Notes under the pieces: generated by a model
Seen by the model: the letters and a program-made list of their open reading frames with translations, nothing else
The model's database searches: none
Told to the model about the DNA's origin: nothing
Source: Leptolyngbya sp. SIO4C1
GTDB taxonomy: Bacteria; Cyanobacteriota; Cyanobacteriia; Phormidesmidales; Phormidesmidaceae
Assembly (NCBI GenBank): GCA_010671975.1
Contig: JAAHIA010000016.1
Location: forward strand, 1-27,877
DNA length: 27,877 nucleotides
Direction of reading: 5' to 3'
In this document: in pieces, positions 14,994 to 21,682 of the stretch
Layout: each line of letters begins with the position of its first letter
Numbering within the stretch: position 1 is the first letter of the stretch
Translations under genes and position numbers: made by a program

Positions 14994-16328
14994 CTAAGAG
15001 GATGCAGCTGCGACGGACACAGGCTGAGCTCCGAAGCGAACCTTTAGTCCTGAAGCTGGTCGCAGGGTAGGAATTGGACGCATTGACAGATCTTGATTGG
15101 GCAAAATTTCCCAAGCGTAGTTGCGCAGCAGCAGTGCTGCCAAAATTTTCATTTCCATCTGAGCAAAGGCCAGCCCTAGGCAAATGCGCGGCCCGCCGCC
15201 AAAGCCAACCAGGCTATAGTCATAGCGCCGCTGTTCGGCTCGCTCTGGGCTAAACCGGTCGGGGTCAAAGCGCTGCGGGTCCGTATAGCAGCGCTCATCT
15301 CTGTGAGCAGCGTCAATTCGATAGAGCGCCATCCAGCCGGCCGGCACACGATAGCCGTTAAACACAAACGGTTTCTCAACCTGACGAAAGCCGCCGCCCA
15401 CCGGCGGATAGCAGCGCTCTACCTCTTTCAAAATCTGATCTAGATAAGGCATCTGCTTCAGCTGCGCCATCGTCAGCTCAGCCGGTAGCGCCCGCTGCTC
15501 AGCCCGGGCTTGGCTCAAAATTTCTGGCTGCTGCGCCAATGCCATCACCAGCGACGTCAGCATCGACGTGGTGGTCTCATGCCCGGCAAACAGCATCAGC
15601 AGCGTTTGCACCTTGATTTCCTCTAGGCTCAGCCGATTGCCGGCCTCGTCTTCGGTCGCCAGCAGCAGCCCCAGCACGTCGCGAGTCGGCGTTTGCTGAT
15701 GCTGCTGAATCATGGTTTCGATATAGGCCAGTAAGCGATCTCGCGCCTGCAGCGCTCGACCATAGGGCGTCCAACCCCAGCGAATCGGTACCATAAACAG
15801 GCCGTTCGTCAGCGTCGTGAACCAGTCAGAAAGCTGCTCGATTTGCTCGCCCGGCTGCGTGCCTACCAGCAGCACGCTGGCTACCTCAAAGGTGAACTTC
15901 TTCATCTCTGTGAACCAGGTGAAGGTTTCTAGCCGCTGCCAGTGCTGCAGATATTTTTGAGACAGCTCAACCATAGTTGCGAAGTAGCCCTCCAGCGCTT
16001 TACCGTGAAAGGCCGGCATCATCAGCCGCCGATTGCGCCGATGAACTTCGCCCTCTTGCAAAAACAGCGATTCGCCCAGCAGTTCCTTAAAGGTGTTGGG
16101 CCAGCCGCCGCGCCAGGAGAAATAGTCCATGTGGGTAGAGAGCAAAAATTCGTTGGCCTCTGGCCCTACCATCACCACGGTTGGGCGACCCAGGATGTGA
16201 GTTCTAAAAATGCTGCCGTATTTGGCCTGGCGCTTGTTGGCAAAATTCCGATCGAGTAAGAAGTTGAGCGATTCGCCAATCAGCGGCAAGCCGAAGCTAC
16301 CAGGCGGAAGCGGTTGAATCGAGGTCAT
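14994..16328 (-). CDS. Cytochrome P450, CYP120-like
   Basis: This 444-residue heme monooxygenase begins with PPGSFGLPLIGESLNF and has no membrane anchor, so it should be soluble or peripheral. The I-helix oxygen-activation motif is AGHETT (248-253), ExxR is EVER (302-305), and the heme loop FGGGPRICLG provides the thiolate ligand C383. Length and wording match CYP120A1 of Synechocystis, a retinoic-acid hydroxylase, so a terpenoid or apocarotenoid substrate is likely; other CYP26/CYP120-like substrates are possible. Redox partners would be supplied elsewhere, as no ferredoxin or reductase is adjacent. DUF1838 follows 11 bp downstream. The 374 bp upstream (16329-16702) separates it from a divergent small gene. 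Confidence 0.93.
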   Translation of the reverse strand: MTSIQPLPPGSFGLPLIGESLNFLLDRNFANKRQAKYGSIFRTHILGRPTVVMVGPEANEFLLSTHMDYFSWRGGWPNTFKELLGESLFLQEGEVHRRNRRLMMPAFHGKALEGYFATMVELSQKYLQHWQRLETFTWFTEMKKFTFEVASVLLVGTQPGEQIEQLSDWFTTLTNGLFMVPIRWGWTPYGRALQARDRLLAYIETMIQQHQQTPTRDVLGLLLATEDEAGNRLSLEEIKVQTLLMLFAGHETTTSMLTSLVMALAQQPEILSQARAEQRALPAELTMAQLKQMPYLDQILKEVERCYPPVGGGFRQVEKPFVFNGYRVPAGWMALYRIDAAHRDERCYTDPQRFDPDRFSPERAEQRRYDYSLVGFGGGPRICLGLAFAQMEMKILAALLLRNYAWEILPNQDLSMRPIPTLRPASGLKVRFGAQPVSVAAASS

Positions 16329-16702
16329 CGTCAGTTATTCTAAACAGCCCCAGTGCCTAGCTATTCTAGCGAACCAACGGGTTGACTCAAACCGCTCAGA
16401 GCTTTATCGTGAGTAGCTAAGCCGTTCTCGCAATGGCCCCAGAACTCACTGACCTTAGCGCCACCTGCAGGTACCGGAAATACCAACAGGCGGCTAACCA
16501 CCCAGTTTCCATAGCAAACCAGGCGGCTTGGTTGATTTTACTCTAGCCTCCCAAATTTGCACTATTACGGGGTTGCTAGGGTTTTTGAGTTCTGTTTCCT
16601 CGACCGATTTTAGATTGGGGATTTTAAATTTTGGCGAGATATCCAAAGTTTGAATCTGCCGGTCTAGAAGCGGTTCACCCACATAACAGGAGACAGAACC
16701 TC
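16329..16702. other. Intergenic region between the P450 and the small conserved gene
   Basis: This 374-bp divergent spacer has no convincing gene. It should hold the promoters of the P450 pair (minus) and the small gene (plus). Visible structure is modest: CAGGCGGCT occurs twice about 35 bp apart (near 16488 and 16523), and an AT-rich run at about 16603-16632 repeats the word ATTTT (GATTTTAGATT, GATTTTAAATTTTGG), a low-complexity pattern often seen in cyanobacterial spacers. The 62-codon minus-strand frame here is not credible as a protein. Confidence 0.5.
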
Positions 16703-16942
16703 ATGTTTCAACCGACGGGATCGGGCGCAGATGTGCCCACAGATTCGTCTGCCCAGACAGACAAACGCGAGCCGATTCGCCTGCTGATGTTTGGTTCGCT
16801 CGCGGGCGTGCAGAGCGTGATTAAAAGCTTGCACAAGCGCAGCTTTGCTGAGCCGAACGATTGGAGTCAGCCGATACCGACCGAGCGACCGGGCGAGGTG
16901 ATGGTGACGCTGACCAAATATCGTCTGCGAGCAGGCGACTAG
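16703..16942 (+). CDS. Small conserved cyanobacterial protein (79 aa), function unknown
   Basis: This 79-residue protein starts at the ATG at 16703, preceded by AGGAGA (16688-16693) at good spacing. The longer frame from 16631 has no such signal. After a disordered N-terminus (about 23 residues, Thr/Ser/Asp-rich) comes a compact domain: PIRLLMFGSLAGVQSVIKSL, then LHKRSFAEPNDWSQPIPT, then PGEVMVTLTKY. The βαβ-like order and the closing GEVM(V/S)xLT resemble small proteins I recall from many cyanobacteria, usually of the type PIRLLVIGSxxGV...FAEVGEWSP...PGEVMSILT; their function is not known to me. A hairpin follows 35 bp after the stop. It is probably its own transcription unit. Confidence 0.75.
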   Translation: MFQPTGSGADVPTDSSAQTDKREPIRLLMFGSLAGVQSVIKSLHKRSFAEPNDWSQPIPTERPGEVMVTLTKYRLRAGD

Positions 16943-16974
16943 CGTAAATTGCTGATAGAGTAGCTAAAGGCTGT

Positions 16975-17015
16975 TTAGGCCCCCAAACCCTCAATGCTGG
17001 GGGCTTTGAGCCTAA
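16975..17015 (+). terminator. Hairpin after the small gene, candidate terminator
   Basis: GCCCCCA (16979-16985) pairs with TGGGGGC (16998-17004) over an 12-base loop, extendable by a G-T and an A-T pair, and is followed by TTTGAG. An alternative outer pairing joins TTAGGC (16975-16980) to GCCTAA (17010-17015). The T-run is short, so termination strength is uncertain. Its position also argues against the early TTG start of the next gene. Confidence 0.45.
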
Positions 17016-17106
17016 CGCTTTGTGACCGAGGCGTTTGAGTCTGCTTTTGCCAAGCTTAGGCAATTGGGGGCTCAGCAATCTCGCTGCCGGCCTATCTCTT
17101 GATGCT

Positions 17107-17988
17107 ATGGTGCCTACAAAAATCGATCAGCCCGTTCGGTCGCGTCCGGTTAGCATTTCTACCATTCTGATGTGGGCGGGCATGGCGATCACGGCAGCGT
17201 TTATTTTGATAGCGCTGTTTGCGCCGCTGCTAGAGAGCTGGGGCTGGCTGCAAGATCCCAATGCTTCGCTGACCAATCCCATTCACGTGCCGCCCTCAGC
17301 GGAGCACTGGTTTGGCACCAGCCGTCAGGGCTACGATGTGTTTTCGCGAACGCTGTTTGGTACGCGCGCGGCCTGGCAGGTGGTGGCGCTGGCAACGGCA
17401 ATGAGCGTGCTGGTGGGGGTGCCGCTAGGGATGGTCAGCGGCTACCTGGGCGGTAAGCTCGACCGGGCGCTGCTATTTTTCATGGATACGATCTATACGC
17501 TGCCGGGGCTGCTGCTGTCGGTGACGCTGGCGTTTATTGTCGGTAAGGGTGTGGTGAACGCTGCGATCGCGCTTAGCATTGCCTATGTACCGCAGTACTA
17601 TCGAGTGGTGCGCAACCATACAGTCAGCATCAAAACTGAGCTGTTTATCGAAGCAGCGCAGGCCATGGGCGCTTCAACCTGGGCGGTGCTATCGCGCTAT
17701 CTATTTTTAAACGTGGTGCAGAGCGTGCCGGTGCTGTTCACGCTGAATGCTGCCGATGCGGTGCTGATTTTGGGCGGCCTGGGCTTTTTGGGCTTAGGTC
17801 TGCCAGAGCAGGTGCCAGAGTGGGGAGCCGATCTACGTCAGGCGCTGGATGCGCTGCCAACCGGCATCTGGTGGACGGCGCTGTTTCCCGGATTGGGGAT
17901 CACGCTGATGGTGACCGGGCTGTCGCTGATTGGCGAAGGGCTAAATGAGCTGATCAATCCGCTGCTGCGTCGGGAGAACTGGCGCTAG
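17107..17988 (+). CDS. ABC transporter permease, DppC/OppC type (peptide/nickel family)
   Basis: This 293-residue inner-membrane permease belongs to the BPD_transp_1 fold with an OppC-like N-terminal helix (ILMWAGMAITAAFILIALFA). It has the HWFGTSRQGYDVFSRTLFGT region and the ATPase-contact EAA loop EAAQAMGASTWAVLSRYLFL. About six membrane helices are predicted, and the C-terminus (SLIGEGLNELINPLLRR) is typical of DppC. The family imports di- and oligopeptides, nickel or related solutes. No ATPase, second permease or binding protein is adjacent, so its partners must be elsewhere. The frame opens at a TTG at 17035, but the ATG at 17107 is preferred because it clears the upstream hairpin and starts at the usual family position. 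Confidence 0.88.
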   Translation: MVPTKIDQPVRSRPVSISTILMWAGMAITAAFILIALFAPLLESWGWLQDPNASLTNPIHVPPSAEHWFGTSRQGYDVFSRTLFGTRAAWQVVALATAMSVLVGVPLGMVSGYLGGKLDRALLFFMDTIYTLPGLLLSVTLAFIVGKGVVNAAIALSIAYVPQYYRVVRNHTVSIKTELFIEAAQAMGASTWAVLSRYLFLNVVQSVPVLFTLNAADAVLILGGLGFLGLGLPEQVPEWGADLRQALDALPTGIWWTALFPGLGITLMVTGLSLIGEGLNELINPLLRRENWR

Positions 17989-18123
17989 CGCGGATAGGCG
18001 CGGCTGCGGGTGTCTGAAAAGGTTGGATGAACCCGGGTATCAGCGTAGCTGAGATGCTAGGGTAGGGACGTTTGACGCTGAATGCCCTCAGCTCACCGTT
18101 TTCGCTTATCACTCTCCACTGCT

Positions 18124-19386
18124 ATGACCCTGCACCAGCAAACTCACTCCCTCGATCACGAAGCGCTGATTGCGCTGATGGCTGAGACAGCTAACCTGCT
18201 GATTGTGCAAGATCTTGACGGGGTCTGCATGGGGCTGGTGAAAGATCCGCTCAGCCGGGTGATTGATATGGCCTACATCAAATCAGTGCCGGCGTTTGAA
18301 GGCAATTTCTTTGTGCTCACCAACGGCGAGCATATTGGGCAAAGGGGCATCAATGGCATCATCGAGCGCGCGTTTGGCGGCGCGGAGGCCGTGGCTCAGC
18401 AGGGGCTATACCTGCCGGGGCTAGCGGCAGGCGGCGTGCAGTGGCAAAACCGCTATGGCAAGCTAGAGCATCCGGGCGTGAGCGACGCAGAGCTGGCTTT
18501 TTTAGCGCAGGTGCCCGATCGAATTGAGCATCAGCTGCGGCAGTTTTTTGCTGAGCGACCCATGCTGCTTTCGCCAGAAGCGCTAGAGGCCTGCATTCAG
18601 TCTGCGGTGCTAGACAACGTGGCCTCACCCACCGTCAATCTCAATACGTTTTATGAGACGCTGCGCGATCTAGACGCCTATGTTGAGCTGCAGCAAACGA
18701 TTCAGGCGCTGCTCGACGATCTGCTAGCGGCGGCAAAGCGTCAAGGGCTAGGCGATTCTTTCTTTGTGCACTATGCGCCGAACTTAGGCCGCGATGAGAA
18801 TGGTCAAGAGGTAGCCTGGTGGGCCAGCGAAACGTCTTCTGGGACGACCGATTTTCAGTTTATGCTGCGCGGTGCGATCAAAGAGGCGGGCGTGCTGGCG
18901 CTGCTAAACCACTATTATTTTCAGCGGACGGGCAAGTACCCGCTGGGGGTAGACTTCAACGCGCGGCAGGCACCACATCAGGCAGACGACATGCTGGCGC
19001 TGGTCGAGCAAAATTTTGACCCAGCGCTGATGCCGACGATGATTGGGGTGGGCGATACGGTCACCAGTCAGGCGGTCGAAACTGAGGACGGGCTGGAGTT
19101 CAAGCGAGGGGGAAGCGATCGCAACTTCTTGCAGCTGATCCAGGCGATTGGCCAAACGTTTGAGAGCAGCAACTTGACCGTCTATGTCGACAGCAGCGGC
19201 GGTGAGCTAAAAAACCGCAAGCCGGTTCAAGTGACCTCAGACTATGGTCAGCCGCGCGTCGTAGAAGGCCCGCGCGATCTGCGCGATAGCGACGATCCGC
19301 TGACGCTTAACGTGGTGTTTCCGGGCGGACATTTGCAATATTGCCAGGCGTTTCAGACGGCGGCGCAGCGCCGCATCTCTGGCTAA
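18124..19386 (+). CDS. stpA: Glucosylglycerol-3-phosphate phosphatase
   Basis: This 420-residue enzyme removes phosphate from glucosylglycerol-phosphate, made by GgpS, to give glucosylglycerol, the main salt-stress osmolyte of moderately halotolerant cyanobacteria. The start MTLHQQTHSLDHEAL matches the known StpA N-terminus, so the ATG at 18124 is chosen over the one at 18082. HAD-type aspartates are D30 and D32 in IVQDLDGVCMGLV. Further family blocks are FFVLTNGEHIGQRG, YLPGLAAGGVQWQ, SVLDNVASPT (as AVLDNVASPT here), FFVHYAPNLGRDE and the HAD motif IV-like GVGDTVTSQ. Length agrees with the Synechocystis enzyme (about 420 aa). A ROK kinase follows after 3 bp. ggpS and the Ggt uptake genes are not in the window. 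Confidence 0.93.
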   Translation: MTLHQQTHSLDHEALIALMAETANLLIVQDLDGVCMGLVKDPLSRVIDMAYIKSVPAFEGNFFVLTNGEHIGQRGINGIIERAFGGAEAVAQQGLYLPGLAAGGVQWQNRYGKLEHPGVSDAELAFLAQVPDRIEHQLRQFFAERPMLLSPEALEACIQSAVLDNVASPTVNLNTFYETLRDLDAYVELQQTIQALLDDLLAAAKRQGLGDSFFVHYAPNLGRDENGQEVAWWASETSSGTTDFQFMLRGAIKEAGVLALLNHYYFQRTGKYPLGVDFNARQAPHQADDMLALVEQNFDPALMPTMIGVGDTVTSQAVETEDGLEFKRGGSDRNFLQLIQAIGQTFESSNLTVYVDSSGGELKNRKPVQVTSDYGQPRVVEGPRDLRDSDDPLTLNVVFPGGHLQYCQAFQTAAQRRISG

Positions 19387-19389
19387 CCG

Positions 19390-20271
19390 ATGCAGCAGGT
19401 GATTGGAATTGACCTGGGCGGCACCGCCATCAAGCTAGGGCTGGTGACGGCGGCGGGCGAAGTGGTGCGATCGCTCTCGGTGCCAACGCCCCAGCCTTCC
19501 TACCCAGAGCCGGTAATAGCGGCCATTGTCAACGCAGTGGCCCAGCTCGACCCGACCCGCGAGGCGACAGCCATCGGTCTAGGCATGCCTGGCCCGGCCG
19601 ATCGCGCGGGTCGGGTGGCGCAGATTTCTATTAATTTAGACGGCTGGCTGGAGGTGCCGGTGGCCGACTGGCTAGAAGCTCAAACGGGCTATCCGGTGAC
19701 GGCTGAAAACGATGCCAACTGCGCCGCGATTGGTGAGGCCTGGCTGGGAGCCGGTCGACAGTTTCAAGACTGGATTCTGCTCACCTTGGGGACAGGCGTG
19801 GGCGGCGCTATCTTCTTGAACGGACAGCTGTTTACCGGCCATAGCGGCGCCGCTGGCGAGCTGGGGCTGATTACGATTGACCCCAACGGCCCTGTCTGCA
19901 ACAGCGGCAACAGCGGCTCGCTAGAGCAGCACTGCTCAATGCGGGCGCTACAGCGTGAGACTGGCCAGTCGCCCCAGCAGCTAGCCGAGGCTGCCCGCGC
20001 CGGCAATCCCGATGCGATCGCGCTTTGGCAGCAGTACGGTCGGCTGCTGGGCGCTGGCATTGCAAACCATCTCTACGTACTGACCCCAGAGGCGGTTGTG
20101 CTGGGCGGCGGCATGAGTGCGCTTGCGCCGCTCTTTATGACAGCCCTGAGCGCAGAAATAGAAGCGCGAGTGCTGCTACCTTCGCGCGCCCATCTACAGA
20201 TTTTGATCGCTGAGCTAGGCAACCAGGCGGGTCTGATTGGGGCAGCAAAATTAGCGTTTTCGCAGCCGTAG
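19390..20271 (+). CDS. ROK-family sugar kinase (glucokinase-like) with altered zinc motif
   Basis: This 293-residue ROK protein very likely phosphorylates glucose or a related hexose using ATP. The phosphate-binding loop is IDLGGTAIKLG (7-17), the catalytic base is D108 in ENDANCAAIGEA, and H151 and E157 lie in the sugar-binding stretch GHSGAAGELG. The ROK zinc motif CxCGxxGCxE reads CNSGNSGSLE (170-179): only the first cysteine remains and two are serine. There is no N-terminal helix-turn-helix, so it is a kinase rather than a NagC/XylR-type repressor. It starts 3 bp after stpA, so co-transcription and coupling are near certain. This suggests recycling of glucose, perhaps from glucosylglycerol or glycogen; the link is inferred from position only. 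Confidence 0.9.
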   Translation: MQQVIGIDLGGTAIKLGLVTAAGEVVRSLSVPTPQPSYPEPVIAAIVNAVAQLDPTREATAIGLGMPGPADRAGRVAQISINLDGWLEVPVADWLEAQTGYPVTAENDANCAAIGEAWLGAGRQFQDWILLTLGTGVGGAIFLNGQLFTGHSGAAGELGLITIDPNGPVCNSGNSGSLEQHCSMRALQRETGQSPQQLAEAARAGNPDAIALWQQYGRLLGAGIANHLYVLTPEAVVLGGGMSALAPLFMTALSAEIEARVLLPSRAHLQILIAELGNQAGLIGAAKLAFSQP

Positions 20272-20764
20272 GCAGCGATCAGCCAGCAGTTAGCCTAGAA
20301 AATTTCTCCTAAGGGTAGCTAAGAATCAGATTTTTGCAAGCCATTTCAACAAATCCTTGTGGATTAGATCGGGTCGCTTTTTTCTACACTAACAAAGATT
20401 TTGCAGATACCAACTTGTATCAACTAGCGTTAATTTGAGTAAACAGCGATCGGAGTGAGCCCTCCCGCATGCTAACTTAAACATATAGAAAACAACTGAA
20501 TACCTGTTCTCGAAAAGGCTTGATTTAACAAGCGTTCGAGCCATTCAAAACCAACTAAAAACTGCTGATTTTCCCTCTCCAAATTTGGGCTTGAGTCTTA
20601 TCAAAGCTTTGTAAAGCTATTGAATGAAGACAGCCAAATTTAAATATCAACTGAGATGAAGGGCAGTTAGCACTGTAAACCTAAATGTGAGTAATGCTCA
20701 CTTGTTCTCTCTACTAAGCTAATAGCAGACTAGCGATTGTTTTTGAGTTTTGCCAAGTTGAAAT
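20272..20764. other. AT-rich intergenic region between the ROK kinase and coaX
   Basis: About 490 bp without a credible protein frame, clearly more AT-rich than the genes around it. Small structures include CAAAGCTTTG (a 10-base palindrome near 20600), GTGAG-TAATG-CTCAC around 20686-20701, and TTGTTTTTGAG near 20735. No tRNA or recognised riboswitch was found. Because it ends in a terminator-like hairpin at 20765, it may be a transcribed leader or carry a small RNA. Confidence 0.4.
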
Positions 20765-20799
20765 GAGGTCGATCCCCTAGGATTGGCCTCATAATTTTT
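20765..20799 (+). terminator. Hairpin with T-rich tail just upstream of coaX
   Basis: GAGGTCGATCC (20765-20775) pairs with GGATTGGCCTC (20780-20790) along all 11 positions if two G-U pairs are allowed, with a 4-base loop. It is followed by ATAATTTTTAG. This fits an intrinsic terminator for a plus-strand transcript or an attenuator for coaX. A TATAGT box at 20803-20808 just beyond could start a coaX transcript, though no -35 box at proper spacing is seen. Confidence 0.5.
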
Positions 20800-20854
20800 A
20801 GGTATAGTATCAGAAGCAATCTTGACAATCTCTATAGCAAGAGACGTGAGTACT

Positions 20855-21682
20855 ATGGCTGATTACTGGTATGGATTGGTAGTAGGTAACTCACGATTTC
20901 ACTGGGCTGCATTTGACGATCAGGTATTTTTAAAGTCGTGGCACACGCCGCATTTGCTAACGCAGCAGCTGGTTGAGCTGATCAATCACTGGTTTAGCCA
21001 TGAGAGCTGGCAGCGCGTTGATCCTGGCCTAGAGGTAGCGCAGCTAGCGTCGCTAGCGCACTGTCCACCGATTTGGGTGGCATCGGTGGTTGATATGCAA
21101 ACGGCTTTTTTCCAGGGTGAGCTGGGCGCGCCAGTCTATGAAGTTGACCGCCATCAAATTCCGCTGCGGGGGCTCTATGACACGCTGGGGCTAGATCGCA
21201 TTTTGAATATTTGGGGCGCTAGCCTGCGCTACAGCTGGCCTATTGTCGTGGTCGATGCCGGGACTGCCTTGGCAATTACGGCTGGCAGCGAGGGGCAGGT
21301 GCTCGGCGGTGCAGTTTTACCTGGATTAGCGCTGCAGGCTCGCATGCTGTCTGAGGCGACCGATGCTCTACCCTATGTTAGCTTCCATGCGCTGACAGCA
21401 TTTCCACCACGCTGGGCCATGACCACTGACGAGGCCATTCAAAGCGGTATTCTCTACACCGCCTTGGCCGGAATTGAAAGCTATCTCAAAGACTGGCGAC
21501 AGCAGCATCCTGATAGCGCCGTTGTGTTTACCGGCGGTGATGGTGAGCTGCTATATCGGCTCAGCAAAAGCCGCACCCCGGTGAGTGATACCGAGATCCG
21601 GCTTGATCCAAATCTGATGTTCTGGGGACTGCGCGCCTATCGTAGGCTATCGCAGCGCGGCGATCTGAGCGTCATAGTTTGA
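20855..21682 (+). CDS. coaX: Type III pantothenate kinase
   Basis: This 275-residue ASKHA-fold kinase phosphorylates pantothenate, the first step of coenzyme A synthesis, without feedback inhibition by CoA in this family. The N-terminal motif reads LVVGNSRFHWA, where most bacterial CoaX have DxGNT; the missing Asp (V9) appears to be the usual cyanobacterial variant. LGLDRILNIWGA, IVVVDAGTALAIT and GGAVLPGL are the pantothenate- and phosphate-binding regions. FTGGDGELL closes the adenosine site. The frame opens at a TTG at 20822, but the ATG at 20855 (MADYWYGLVVGNS) gives the normal family length. Its 3' end overlaps the opposite-strand protease by 36 bp. Confidence 0.88.
   Translation: MADYWYGLVVGNSRFHWAAFDDQVFLKSWHTPHLLTQQLVELINHWFSHESWQRVDPGLEVAQLASLAHCPPIWVASVVDMQTAFFQGELGAPVYEVDRHQIPLRGLYDTLGLDRILNIWGASLRYSWPIVVVDAGTALAITAGSEGQVLGGAVLPGLALQARMLSEATDALPYVSFHALTAFPPRWAMTTDEAIQSGILYTALAGIESYLKDWRQQHPDSAVVFTGGDGELLYRLSKSRTPVSDTEIRLDPNLMFWGLRAYRRLSQRGDLSVIV

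Noticed and set aside
14983..15183. N-terminal 67-residue extension of the DUF1838 frame
   Set aside because: It lies within the P450 coding region, has shadow-like composition rich in Ser, Arg and Cys, and a good ATG exists at 14982, 11 bp after the P450 stop.
16494..16682. Minus-strand 62-codon frame between the P450 and the small gene
   Set aside because: It has low-complexity content, no ribosome-binding site and no recognisable domain, and lies over the AT-rich ATTTT repeats of a divergent promoter spacer.
17035..17106. TTG start giving 24 extra residues on the ABC permease
   Set aside because: It lies only 20 bp past a hairpin, with no ribosome-binding site, and would add residues not expected before the first OppC helix.
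20272..20821. tRNA or known riboswitch in the coaX leader
   Set aside because: No cloverleaf with a GGTTCRANTCC arm and no recognised aptamer pattern was found on reading both strands.
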